A DNA stretch of 64,000 bases from Robertmurraya massiliosenegalensis JC6 (GCF_000311725.1 NZ_HE978512.1:324293-388292), one strand, 5' to 3'. Positions 8,604 through 17,068 are shown, counted from the stretch's first letter. Notes: a model not told the origin generated them from the sequence alone. Numbers and translations are program-made.

Positions 8604-9524
8604 GTGGGAAAAGTTAGAACATTATTAGGAGATATTGACGCAAAAGACTTAGGATTTACTTACAGCCATGAACATTTATGGACTTGCCCACCACCGAGTC
8701 AAAAAGATCGGGATTTAGAATTAACAGATTATGAGGCCTCTGTAAGTGAATTATTTAGATTTAAAAGAGCCGGAGGACAGGCGCTTGTTGATGCCACTAC
8801 ACTTGATTACGGAAGAAACGCCTCAAAGATGAAACAAATGTCGATTGAAACAGGTGTACATGTTGTTGCAACTTCAGGCTTTAACAAGCATATATACTTT
8901 CCTGCATGGGTGAATGCACTGACCATTGAAGAAATTCAGCAGAAACTAGTGAGAGATGTGACGATTGGAATGGATGGAACGGATGCAAAAGCAGGCTTTC
9001 TAAAGGCTGGCTCTTGGGATCAATACATTCATCCACTTGAGGAAAAAGTAACAAGAGCAGTGGCGCGTGCCCAAAGGGAAACTGGTGCTCCTATTTGGTT
9101 GCATACTGAAGCAGGTACTATGGGTGAAGAAATGCTCGATATTCTAGAAGAAGAAGGCGTCGATTTAACTAAAGTAGCCGTGGGACACAGTGATCGAAAT
9201 GCAGATCCATATTACCACCTACAGCTTGCAAAAAGAGGAGCATATGTTCAATTTGATGGTGCAAGTAAAATTAAGTACTATCCTGATAGTGTACGTGTCG
9301 ATCTTATAAAAAATATGATTAATCATGGCTTTGTGAAGCAATTACTAATCTCTGCAGATATGGGCAGACAAAGCTATTTACATGCTTATGGTGGTGGACC
9401 TGGATTCGAATATATCCTCAAAAAGTATATCCCACGTTTAAAAAATGAAGGGATTAGTGAAGAAGATATTCATACCATTTTTGTAGAAAATCCAGCACGT
9501 TGGTTAGCACAATTTGAAGGGTGA
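8604..9524 (+). CDS. Phosphotriesterase-family lactonase (phosphorylated sugar lactone type)
   Basis: 306 residues of the PTE (COG1735) TIM barrel. Metal ligands are visible: HEH (residues about 22-24), HTEAG (barrel strand 5 region), GHSDRNAD, and SADMGR (final Asp). The usual bridging carboxylated Lys is not obvious; the strand-4 region reads AGFLKAG, where Lys could serve. Homologues from Listeria and B. halodurans were reported as hydrolases of phosphorylated sugar lactones, as I recall, which would fit the product of the PTS upstream. GTG start with AAAGGAGG upstream. Confidence 0.82.
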   Translation: MGKVRTLLGDIDAKDLGFTYSHEHLWTCPPPSQKDRDLELTDYEASVSELFRFKRAGGQALVDATTLDYGRNASKMKQMSIETGVHVVATSGFNKHIYFPAWVNALTIEEIQQKLVRDVTIGMDGTDAKAGFLKAGSWDQYIHPLEEKVTRAVARAQRETGAPIWLHTEAGTMGEEMLDILEEEGVDLTKVAVGHSDRNADPYYHLQLAKRGAYVQFDGASKIKYYPDSVRVDLIKNMINHGFVKQLLISADMGRQSYLHAYGGGPGFEYILKKYIPRLKNEGISEEDIHTIFVENPARWLAQFEG

Positions 9525-9531
9525 TGAGAGT

Positions 9532-10155
9532 ATGACAGTCAAAAAAGGAACGATTATCGCCATTCTTCGAGGAATTCAACCTGAAGATGCTAGTTCAATC
9601 GTAGAAGTACTCCTTAATAACGGAATTTCCTGGGTAGAGGTTTCCTTAAGTGATGAAGAAAATGGGCTTCGTTGTATTCAAAATATCCATTCCGCTTTTC
9701 AGGATTCCGTACAACTAGGTGCGGGCACAGTGGTCCACCCCTACCAAGTGAATAAGGTATTGGAAGCCGGTGGACAATATATCATTACCCCAGGATGGGA
9801 CCGTGAACTTGTCAGATATATAAAAACAAAGCAAGTGGCTACTTTCCCAGGTGTCTTCTCACCTGGAGAGATTGCCCAAGCCATACAAGAAGGAATTAAT
9901 GTTGTGAAGCTATTCCCGGCCAATGAACTTGGTCTATCCTATGTAAGAAGTCTACAAGGTCCTTTCCCAAATGTACACATCATGGGAGTAGGCGGTGTGG
10001 ATCTACACAACTTAAAAGACTATTATGAGGCAGGCTGTTCTTCCTTTGCTATTGGCAGTGATTTAGTTCCAAGAGGAGCGACGAAAATGGATCTCAATGC
10101 CATTGAACAAAAGGCAAAACAGTATGTAGAGCTCATTCAGAGATTGGGGAGTTGA
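9532..10155 (+). CDS. KDPG/KDGal-P aldolase-like protein
   Basis: About 207 residues of the class I KDPG aldolase family: AILRG (E. coli-type N-terminal strand), GAGTV, ATFPGVFSP, and the Schiff-base lysine in NVVKLFPANELG. The family cleaves 2-keto-3-deoxy-6-phospho sugar acids to pyruvate and a triose phosphate. The Glu of EVTLRT-type motifs appears here as WVEVSLSDEE, a small deviation. The ATG at 9532, 7 bp past the preceding gene, has AGGGTGATGAG upstream. It would act last in the proposed pathway. Confidence 0.85.
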   Translation: MTVKKGTIIAILRGIQPEDASSIVEVLLNNGISWVEVSLSDEENGLRCIQNIHSAFQDSVQLGAGTVVHPYQVNKVLEAGGQYIITPGWDRELVRYIKTKQVATFPGVFSPGEIAQAIQEGINVVKLFPANELGLSYVRSLQGPFPNVHIMGVGGVDLHNLKDYYEAGCSSFAIGSDLVPRGATKMDLNAIEQKAKQYVELIQRLGS

Positions 10156-10159
10156 TGGT

Positions 10160-10906
10160 ATGTCAATGGTAAAAGCAGCTATTAATATGACAAGAGATGA
10201 AGTAAAAACAGCAATTGAAGAATATCCAGTAGCTATTTTACCTATTGGAGCAACAGAACAACACGGACATCACCTTCCTTTAGGTGTTGACATCTATTTA
10301 GCAGAAGGCATTTCAAAGAGAATCTGCGAAAAAACAGGTGCTCTCCTTCTCCCAACCTTACCGTTTGGCTACTCTTGGGTTTGGCGTGATATTCCTGGCA
10401 CAGTTTCCCTTCAGCAGCACCACGTAGAAGCCGTTATTAAGGACGTCGCCCATAGTGTAAGCAGGTACGGAGTAAAGACTCTTATTATTGTGAATGGTCA
10501 TGATGCCAATAATGCAAGTATGAAGTATGCTACTAGAGAGTTAGTCGATGAGCTAGATATGAATGTTGTCTACCTGTTTTACCCAGACTTTGGAGCAGTT
10601 ATAGACCAATATTGCGAATCCAAACCATGGCATGGAATGATTCATGCATGTGAATTTGAAACGTCACTCATGCTCGCTTTAAAGCCGGAACTCGTCGATA
10701 TGTCTAAAGCTGTTAGAGAATATCCAGAGAAGCCAGCTTTATATGGAAAATCTACAATTTCACTAGGAGACCTTAGTAAAAGTGGGGTATATGGCGATGC
10801 CACATTAGCTAGTAAAGAAAAAGGAGAAAAACTACTAGAAATCTTCGTGGAAAAAATGGTGGGGTTGGTTGAACTCGCCACGCAAAATCACAAGAATAAG
10901 GAATAA
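10160..10906 (+). CDS. Creatininase-family amidohydrolase
   Basis: 248 residues with the creatininase metal motifs: GATEQHGHHLPLGVD (His and Asp ligands), VNGHDANN, and the late Glu in CEFETS. The family includes creatinine amidohydrolase, the riboflavin-pathway FAPy hydrolase ArfB and hydrolases of cyclic keto compounds, so the substrate cannot be read from sequence. As last gene of the lactone operon it may hydrolyse a ring intermediate or isomerise it between lactonase and aldolase steps. GGGGAG ribosome site 8 bp before the ATG. Confidence 0.82.
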   Translation: MSMVKAAINMTRDEVKTAIEEYPVAILPIGATEQHGHHLPLGVDIYLAEGISKRICEKTGALLLPTLPFGYSWVWRDIPGTVSLQQHHVEAVIKDVAHSVSRYGVKTLIIVNGHDANNASMKYATRELVDELDMNVVYLFYPDFGAVIDQYCESKPWHGMIHACEFETSLMLALKPELVDMSKAVREYPEKPALYGKSTISLGDLSKSGVYGDATLASKEKGEKLLEIFVEKMVGLVELATQNHKNKE

Positions 10907-10987
10907 AAATCAGAATTCAGATGAAACAATGGAACAATTTGAGTAGCCACATCAATCAAATGAGTAATTAACTGAACCAATGAAAAG

Positions 10988-11022
10988 GCAATCGGTCACT
11001 AAACTGGCCGATTGCTTTTTTT
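10988..11022 (+). terminator. Terminator of the GntR-PTS-lactonase operon
   Basis: Stem GCAATCGG/CCGATTGC, 12-nt loop, seven T residues. It closes the operon 82 bp after the creatininase stop. Confidence 0.9.
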
Positions 11023-11043
11023 CAGTATATTTTCTATAAAAAA

Positions 11044-11187
11044 CTATTTTTCATTTAAACTCTTTAAATTCATTTTCAATTCTTCTACTAAATCTTTAAG
11101 GGTCGTTTCATCATGCTGTCCTTTTTCAAAGGCTTTATATAACACTTGAAAAAATTCATTTTGTTTCGTTTCATCAACTTGATTCAA
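11044..11187 (-). CDS. Small acidic/amphipathic protein, 47 aa, unknown
   Basis: A TTG-started frame of 47 codons with AGGGAGC 8 bp upstream. The product begins MNQVDETKQNEFFQVLY and ends LKSLNEK; it is rich in Glu and Lys and predicted to be two short helices (FFQVLYKAFEKG and LKDLVEELKMNLKSL). No cysteines, no membrane segment. It resembles the many small Bacillus proteins of unknown role. The clean ribosome site and coding-like composition support it; no family is recognised. No terminator was seen downstream on its own strand. Confidence 0.5.
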   Translation of the reverse strand: MNQVDETKQNEFFQVLYKAFEKGQHDETTLKDLVEELKMNLKSLNEK

Positions 11188-11372
11188 TTCTACCGCTCCC
11201 TTTAGCTAATTACAGAAATAATCTTACCATCATCTATCATTTATTGTAAATTGTTTTCCAGTAGTATTTTCTTCATTTTTTGACAATATTTCATAGTTAG
11301 AGAGAAAAAATGGAATTCTTGTGTTAAAATAATGCTAGAATATTAGCTTATTTTTGTAAGGGAGGATATATT

Positions 11373-12422
11373 TTGAAGAAAAAAGTCGCTGCTCTGACGT
11401 CTGTTGCTCTTTTGTCCACATCATTCGCCTCGACAGCTTTTGCCGATACATATAAAGTCGAAAAGGGAGACACACTCTCACATATCGCAATAAAGTATAA
11501 TACGAGTGTCTCAAACCTGAAAACATTGAATAAACTGAGCTCTGATATGATTTATATTAATCAGATTCTCCAAATTAATGCGAGTGCGACAACTGAAGTA
11601 AAAGCACCTACTAAGACAGAGAAAGCTCCAACCACTGTTACTAGTTATACGGTAGTAAAAGGAGATACGTTATCAAAAATTGCTAAACAACACAATATTA
11701 CTCTGTCTGACTTAATGAAGTGGAATAATCTTGATCATCATATTATTTATCCTGATCAAAAGCTAAAAGTCTCTAACTCTACTCCTACAACTGAGACAAA
11801 ACCTCAACCTGCGCAAAGCACGGAAAAGAAAGAAACGACAGTTGAGACTGCTACTTCCACTTATTTAGTGCAAAAGGGTGATACCCTCAGCCATATTAGT
11901 AAAAAATTTGGCACTTCGGTTAGCCAGTTAAAAAGCTTAAATGGTCTAAAGTCAGATTTGATTTTTGTCGGTCAAACTTTAAAGGTATCTGGGAAAGAAA
12001 CGGTTGTTAAAGAAGAGAGTAAAAAAGAAACCACAGAGAATGTTGTCACGATTCCAGCATCCACCCAAAAGGTGATTGATGAATCGAAAAAGCTTCTTGG
12101 GGTTTCCTATGTGTGGGCAGGAAGTACGCCTGCTGGATTTGATTGTAGTGGATTCATTTACTACGCATTTAAATCTGCTGGGGTTAGTGTCAGCCGCCTA
12201 TCAACGGAAGGCTATTACAGCCGTTCCTATTATGTCGACGCTCCGCAACCTGGTGATTTAGTATTCTTTGAGAATACATATAAGAGCGGAATCTCTCATA
12301 TGGGGATTTATTTAGGAGATAATCAGTTTATCCATGCAAGCTCTTCAAAAGGAGTTACCATTTCTTCTTTAAACGAAGCATACTTCAAACAACGATTTGA
12401 TGGATTTAAGCGATTCTATTAA
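11373..12422 (+). CDS. Secreted LysM x3 - NlpC/P60 cell-wall endopeptidase
   Basis: 349 residues. Signal peptide ending near AFA-DTY (residue 25), three LysM domains (about 25-69, 91-133, 164-207; each with the KGDTLS motif) joined by Thr/Lys-rich linkers, then an NlpC/P60 domain (about 230-349) with catalytic Cys in GFDCSGF (about residue 258), His in SHMGIY and His in FIHASS. Such D,L-endopeptidases (LytE/LytF/CwlS type) cut D-Glu-mDAP bonds and separate daughter cells. TTG start with GGGAGG upstream. The last 387 bp recur at 13818-14205 with four silent changes. Confidence 0.93.
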   Translation: MKKKVAALTSVALLSTSFASTAFADTYKVEKGDTLSHIAIKYNTSVSNLKTLNKLSSDMIYINQILQINASATTEVKAPTKTEKAPTTVTSYTVVKGDTLSKIAKQHNITLSDLMKWNNLDHHIIYPDQKLKVSNSTPTTETKPQPAQSTEKKETTVETATSTYLVQKGDTLSHISKKFGTSVSQLKSLNGLKSDLIFVGQTLKVSGKETVVKEESKKETTENVVTIPASTQKVIDESKKLLGVSYVWAGSTPAGFDCSGFIYYAFKSAGVSVSRLSTEGYYSRSYYVDAPQPGDLVFFENTYKSGISHMGIYLGDNQFIHASSSKGVTISSLNEAYFKQRFDGFKRFY

Positions 12423-12423
12423 A
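12036..12423 (+). repeat. 387-bp direct repeat, copy 1 (3' end of the LysM/NlpC-P60 gene)
   Basis: Aligned base for base with 13818-14205 (offset 1782). Only four differences were found by reading: GGA/GGG, ATC/ATT, AAC/AAT and GCA/GCC. All fall in third codon positions and are silent. Confidence 0.95.
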
Positions 12424-12460
12424 ACGGGTCACGGGGACAGGTCCCCTGACCCGTTTTTTT
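12423..12460 (+). terminator. Terminator of the LysM/NlpC-P60 gene, built on the dispersed element
   Basis: AACGGGTCA-C-GGGGAC/GTCCCC-TGACCCGTT stem followed by seven T residues. The top of the stem, GGGGACAGGTCCCC, is the same core found in the other gene-end elements. Confidence 0.92.
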
Positions 12461-12647
12461 ATTTTGGGACGAGGTACCATTTCACCTTCACCACAATCAC
12501 TTTCACCCGCCACTATATTCTACTCCCTCTACCATTGAGTGAACCAAGAGCAGGACGTTCTATGTTATACACAATAAACAAATAGCTTTCTTTCCCAGAT
12601 TCCCCTTGAGACCAACTATGAAAGTTAAAAGGAAAAGTTACTTGCAC

Positions 12648-13583
12648 TTACTCAGTATCGAGAACTATTTCTTTATTCTTAAGAAGCTTCGACACAAAGT
12701 AAGATAGAAAGAATCCGATAATTACTACATTAAAGAGAAAACCAATTAGATATTCACCAATTAAAATTAATGTAATCGGAGTTTCTAATGTTATTCCGCT
12801 ATTAGTATATGTATAGAACGGGATAAGACCTTTATACATAATAAATAAATATGAGCTGACACCCGAATCAAAATGAAACATAATTTTATTATATTCTTCA
12901 GTAGTATAGAGGTTAAATATCTCATTATTCCATAAATAAAATAATCCAAATCCCATCCCAACTACACTTAATATAACCACGAATAAAAACACAAAATTTA
13001 ACAATTGGAAAAATACATTATTAAAATTGCTCAAGACATTCAAGACTAATAAAACGGCAAATACAATTGAAAACACTATCAACACCATTAAAAACGGGAG
13101 ATTTTCCGGGTTTTCTATATAACTTAATAAAAAGCTCAAAATATATATAACTAGAATTAATACACACATAAACCAATTTTGATAATTTATAGCAATGTTA
13201 CTTGTTGTGTGTAAAAAATATTTGCCAATCCCTATAAAAACGATTAATATCATTACTAGATTAATAAATACAGGAATTTTATTTTGTATCGGTGTATCTA
13301 CAAATAGCCCCATAAATGAAACTGTGAATAAACATATTAATATAAATAGTACACGGCCATTTTTAATTAATAAAATTTTAGGTAATGATAATTTTAAAAA
13401 TAATGATCTTATCATTTTTTTATTTATCTTGAAATTCCCTTTAACATTACTTTTCCATTCGTTTGTTTTACTTAAATAATTGTGAAATTTTGCATATGTT
13501 TTTCTTATCCAAACAAACATAGTGTAAGTAATCGGAACAATAGTTACAATCAGAATAACTAATGCTAGTATTTTCCCATACAA
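12648..13583 (-). CDS. Orphan polytopic membrane protein, AT-rich, unknown
   Basis: 311 residues with about eight hydrophobic segments (first at residues 5-27, a pair near 80-120, the rest to the C-terminus) and a basic cytosolic stretch (about 28-75, rich in Lys and Asn). No recognised family. The DNA is visibly AT-richer than its neighbours, with many ATA/AAT codons, which suggests acquisition. TTG start; GGAG lies about 11 bp upstream. It points against both flanking genes and sits exactly between the two copies of the 387-bp direct repeat, so it may have arrived with the event that made the repeat. Confidence 0.7.
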   Translation of the reverse strand: MYGKILALVILIVTIVPITYTMFVWIRKTYAKFHNYLSKTNEWKSNVKGNFKINKKMIRSLFLKLSLPKILLIKNGRVLFILICLFTVSFMGLFVDTPIQNKIPVFINLVMILIVFIGIGKYFLHTTSNIAINYQNWFMCVLILVIYILSFLLSYIENPENLPFLMVLIVFSIVFAVLLVLNVLSNFNNVFFQLLNFVFLFVVILSVVGMGFGLFYLWNNEIFNLYTTEEYNKIMFHFDSGVSSYLFIMYKGLIPFYTYTNSGITLETPITLILIGEYLIGFLFNVVIIGFFLSYFVSKLLKNKEIVLDTE

Positions 13584-13817
13584 TTCAACATCATCTCCAC
13601 CAATATTTTGACTTATATTACGTGTTTATATGGAAAAAGTTTCATAAGCTGAAGCGTAAATAGGTCCGTTTCAAGTATTATCTAACTACTATTACTTAAT
13701 ACTCCATATAGGAGGATAGACTTTGACGAAAATTCACTGTTTATACTTATGTCACTCTGACAACATTCACCAAAACATCTTTTATAGGTAAATGTAATCT
13801 CGAACAAGAACGCAACT

Positions 13818-14204
13818 GAGAATGTTGTCACGATTCCAGCATCCACCCAAAAGGTGATTGATGAATCGAAAAAGCTTCTTGGGGTTTCCTATGTGTGGGC
13901 AGGAAGTACGCCTGCTGGGTTTGATTGTAGTGGATTCATTTACTACGCATTTAAATCTGCTGGGGTTAGTGTCAGCCGCCTATCAACGGAAGGCTATTAC
14001 AGCCGTTCCTATTATGTCGACGCTCCGCAACCTGGTGATTTAGTATTCTTTGAGAATACATATAAGAGCGGAATTTCTCATATGGGGATTTATTTAGGAG
14101 ATAATCAGTTTATCCATGCAAGCTCTTCAAAAGGAGTTACCATTTCTTCTTTAAATGAAGCCTACTTCAAACAACGATTTGATGGATTTAAGCGATTCTA
14201 TTAA
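13818..14204 (+). pseudogene. Orphan NlpC/P60 domain fragment (duplicate of the LysM hydrolase C-terminus)
   Basis: The frame encodes the same final residues as the intact gene at 12036-12422, identical at protein level, including the catalytic Cys and both His. It lacks the signal peptide and LysM domains, and no normal start with a ribosome site was found; the first possible GTG (13854) has only AAAAG beside it. The frame is open back to 13788 but no further. As it stands it should not yield a secreted enzyme. It is more likely a recombination scar or a donor for gene conversion. Confidence 0.8.
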
Positions 14205-14205
14205 A
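13818..14205 (+). repeat. 387-bp direct repeat, copy 2
   Basis: Partner of 12036-12423. Left similarity stops at GAGAATG; right similarity stops at TTAAA, just past the stop codon. Confidence 0.95.
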
Positions 14206-14223
14206 GGGCTCTATCTACAAAAG

Positions 14224-14455
14224 TCCGCCTTTATCTGATGATGACGTAGGTTAATCTACCAACCTGAAAAATAGACGGAGGAATTCCGCTTAATTAGCAA
14301 TTATCATCCAAAGAGGCTTAAATAGCAGGAAAATTTCCGCCTATCGACCCGATAAACTCGAAAATAAGCGTTTTTGGTCTCCACAAGCGGAAAAACTTCC
14401 CTTATTTGCCCAGAAACAAGCCCCATGAGGCCAATAGCAGGAAAATTTCCGCTTA
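14224..14455. repeat. Intergenic array of CGGAAA-TTTCCG motifs, about 112-bp higher-order period
   Basis: Five units of the near-palindrome AGCRGGAAAATTTCCGCYTA. The TCCGC element starts at 14224, 14285, 14336, 14398 (as TCCC) and 14448: steps of 61, 51, 62 and 50 bp, which sum to 112 and 112. The long and short steps differ by about one helical turn. The array lies between the NlpC/P60 fragment and the terminator of the converging M20 gene and codes for nothing I can support. Confidence 0.75.
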
Positions 14456-14480
14456 ATCGGATTATGGATGGAGCGTATAA

Positions 14481-14517
14481 AAAAGGTCAGGGGCTCAAAC
14501 TCCCCTGACCTTTTTTT
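14481..14517. terminator. Bidirectional terminator overlapping the M20 gene end
   Basis: Thirteen-bp stem AAAAGGTCAGGGG/CCCCTGACCTTTT with A tract on the left and T tract on the right. The M20 stop codon (14495-14497) lies inside the hairpin. Confidence 0.88.
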
Positions 14518-15718
14518 GCGTTGGGACGGGGGACCTGTCCCCACGTCCCGCTAAATACTTCAATGCAAATGAACTCATGGTGATAATACCAGTTGAAATG
14601 GCTTGTTCGTCAAAAATGATGCCGGGATTATGCAAACCTTTTTGCGTTGCTGGATTTTTGTTTCTGGTTCCTAGTCTAAATAACATTCCATCTACATGCT
14701 GCAGATAATAGGAGAAATCCTCTCCCCCTAGTGAAGGCTCTAATAAGTAATCTAAGTTTTCCTCACCGAGCGTTTCTTTGACAGATTCAGCTAATAAATC
14801 TACTAACTGATTGTTGTTTGTAACTGGATAGGAACTTAGCACATAATTCACTTTGGCATTTGCTTTAAAGGCCTTCGCGATGTTTTCGGAAATATCCTCC
14901 ATTGTTTCCTTAATTTTTTCACTTACTTCTGTCTTTAACGTTCTTACCGTTCCAGAGATCGTCACTTTATTTGCAATGACATTGTTAGCAGTTCCGCCGT
15001 GGATCTGTCCAATTGTTACAACCGCAGAATCTAATGGTGATAAGGTTCTGGAAACGATTTGTTGCAGCGCACTTATAATTTGTGCTGCAACTGGGATAGG
15101 ATCGACACTTTTGTGAGGATGGGCTGCATGACCGCCCGTTCCCGTCACTTCAATCTCAAAACTGTTTGCCGACGCCATGATCACATCATGTTTAACTCCG
15201 ATTTTACCTGCATCAGTAAAAGGCCATACATGCAAACAAACGATATGGTCCACCTTTGGCTCCGTTAACACTCCTTGTTCAATCATTTCCTGTGCACCAT
15301 TCAGTGTTTCTTCTGCTGGTTGAAAAATGAATTTTATCGATCCTTTAAGATCGGCTCGCATTCTATCTAGTACAATGGCAGTCCCTAATAAAACCGACGT
15401 ATGAATATCGTGTCCACAAGCATGCATAACTCCTTTGTTGTGCGAAGTAAATTCTAGTCCTGTTTCTTCGTGAATGGGTAAGGCATCTATATCCGCTCGT
15501 AAGCCTAACGTTGGCCCTTCTTCCTCTCCTTTTAAAAGCCCGATTATTCCTGAGCCTTTCGCACATCGTTGTAACTCTATATTCGTATGTTTCAAAGTGT
15601 CATAGATTAGGTCCGTTGTTTTAAATTCATGAAAGCTCAACTCAGGATTTTTATGTAAATGTCGGCGTATTTCGATGATTTGATCTTCAATTTCAGCAGT
15701 TATTTTTTTAACATCCAT
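14495..15718 (-). CDS. M20-family amidohydrolase (N-acyl-amino-acid / hippurate hydrolase type)
   Basis: 407 residues. Dinuclear metal site: HACGHD (Cys, His), FQPAEE (general base and ligand Glu), the HVWP His, and the late His in KGLHNPG. The family removes acyl groups from amino acids or similar amides in the cytosol. It is the last gene of a TRAP-transporter operon, 66 bp after dctM, so the imported carboxylate may be an N-acyl compound. The last 19 or so residues (AGRGDRSPVPTQ...) are encoded by the dispersed gene-end element and the terminator stem, and are probably a recent C-terminal extension. GAGGGAGG upstream of the ATG. Confidence 0.88.
   Translation of the reverse strand: MDVKKITAEIEDQIIEIRRHLHKNPELSFHEFKTTDLIYDTLKHTNIELQRCAKGSGIIGLLKGEEEGPTLGLRADIDALPIHEETGLEFTSHNKGVMHACGHDIHTSVLLGTAIVLDRMRADLKGSIKFIFQPAEETLNGAQEMIEQGVLTEPKVDHIVCLHVWPFTDAGKIGVKHDVIMASANSFEIEVTGTGGHAAHPHKSVDPIPVAAQIISALQQIVSRTLSPLDSAVVTIGQIHGGTANNVIANKVTISGTVRTLKTEVSEKIKETMEDISENIAKAFKANAKVNYVLSSYPVTNNNQLVDLLAESVKETLGEENLDYLLEPSLGGEDFSYYLQHVDGMLFRLGTRNKNPATQKGLHNPGIIFDEQAISTGIITMSSFALKYLAGRGDRSPVPTQKKVRGV
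14523..14553 (-). repeat. Dispersed gene-end element
   Basis: On the minus strand TAGCGGGACGTGGGGACAGG then TCCCCCGTCCCA. The first 20 bases match the copy after the PBP gene (21824-21853). Here the M20 frame reads through it. Confidence 0.8.
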
Positions 15719-15760
15719 TCGATAATCCTCCCTTATTTGATGCCATACGTAAGCAATCAG

Positions 15761-15791
15761 GGATTAAGGTATTTGAAGATTACCTTAATCC
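15761..15791. other. Intercistronic hairpin between dctM and the M20 gene
   Basis: Perfect 11-bp inverted repeat GGATTAAGGTA/TACCTTAATCC with a 9-nt loop. It overlaps the dctM stop codon and has no T tract, so it is more likely an mRNA stability or processing element than a terminator. Confidence 0.6.
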
Positions 15792-17068
15792 TTCACTAAT
15801 AGATCCGGAAGCCATGTACTTAATTCTGGGATAAAGGTAACAATTAATAAACAAATAATTAAAGAGATAATATATGGGATTGTGGCTGGTACAATTTGTT
15901 CTATTTTTATCTTACTAATATTACTTATTACAAACAGTCCTACTCCGATTGGTGGCGTTACAACCCCAATCGCTAATGCCACACACATCACGACGCCAAA
16001 ATGAATAGGGTCGATTCCGTAATTTGTAATTACTGGTACAAGAATTGGAGCCAAAATGATGAGAGCTTCAGTCCCAGACATAATCGTACCGGCAAATAGT
16101 AAAATAACGAGAATAATAATTAATACTAAAAAGTGGCTATCCGTAAGAGATAAAAAGAAATTGGTTAATGTTTCCCCGACTCGTTCATAGGTGACGATCC
16201 AGCCTAACATTCCAGCAATGGCCACTAAAAATATCACATGTGAAGTAAGCAAAGCAGATTCCTTAAATACTTCCACCAGCTTGTTCCATGTTAACTCTCT
16301 GTAGATAAATCCAATAATAATCGTGTAAACGACCGCAAGAATTCCAGCTTGCGTTGGAGTCACTAATCCTCCAACCATTCCATAAAGAACGATAATAGGC
16401 GTTCCTAATGTAAGAAGAGCTGCTTTAAATGTTTTCCACTTATAAGATAATGGAGAAGGTGGATCAACAGGGCATACCTCTCTGCCCGATTTCACTTGGA
16501 TATAGATCGTAACCATTAAAACAAGGGTCATCAGTATGGCAGGAATAATCCCTGCTATAAATAACTTAGCAACTGATACTTCGGCAATTACGGCATAGAT
16601 GATCATAAAGATACTCGGTGGCATGATCGGGCCGATGCATCCGGACACAGCTGTAATCGCAGCACTAAAGGCATTGCGATAACCAGCCTCCTTCATCGCT
16701 TTGTACTCGATCACCCCAAGCCCTGCTATATCAGCGACGGCAGAACCGGATATTCCTGCAAAAAGGGTACTTGCTACTACATTGACATGGGCTAATCCAC
16801 CGGCAATGCGCCCAACTAACGCTCGAGCGAAATTGAAAATTCTTTCTGTTAATCCTGCTGTATTCATTAAGTTTCCAGCCAATATAAAAAAGGGAACAGC
16901 CAGTAATGTAAAGTTAAACACTGCCCCTGTCAAAGCTTGTGGAATAATTCTAAGTGGGAAACCACCAACCCAGAAGGTAATTAAGGCCGATATTCCTAAC
17001 GTCATCGAAATGGGGGTTCGAATGACAACTAATACAATAAGTAAAGCAACCGTTAACAAGGACATCAT
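15785..17068 (-). CDS. dctM: TRAP transporter large permease (DctM)
   Basis: 427 residues, about twelve hydrophobic segments, with DctM-family stretches such as PFFILAGNLMN, GSAVADIAGLGVIEYKAM, SGCIGPIMPPSI and the late PPIGVGLFV. It forms the ion-driven transport channel with DctQ and receives substrate from DctP. Its ATG overlaps the dctQ stop (ATGA), showing translational coupling. A second hairpin-bearing junction leads to the M20 gene. Confidence 0.93.
   Translation of the reverse strand: MMSLLTVALLIVLVVIRTPISMTLGISALITFWVGGFPLRIIPQALTGAVFNFTLLAVPFFILAGNLMNTAGLTERIFNFARALVGRIAGGLAHVNVVASTLFAGISGSAVADIAGLGVIEYKAMKEAGYRNAFSAAITAVSGCIGPIMPPSIFMIIYAVIAEVSVAKLFIAGIIPAILMTLVLMVTIYIQVKSGREVCPVDPPSPLSYKWKTFKAALLTLGTPIIVLYGMVGGLVTPTQAGILAVVYTIIIGFIYRELTWNKLVEVFKESALLTSHVIFLVAIAGMLGWIVTYERVGETLTNFFLSLTDSHFLVLIIILVILLFAGTIMSGTEALIILAPILVPVITNYGIDPIHFGVVMCVALAIGVVTPPIGVGLFVISNISKIKIEQIVPATIPYIISLIICLLIVTFIPELSTWLPDLLVKD

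Noticed and set aside
12648-14205. Transposon bounded by the 387-bp repeats
   Set aside because: No transposase or integrase inside, and the repeats are internal to a gene; single-crossover insertion fits better.
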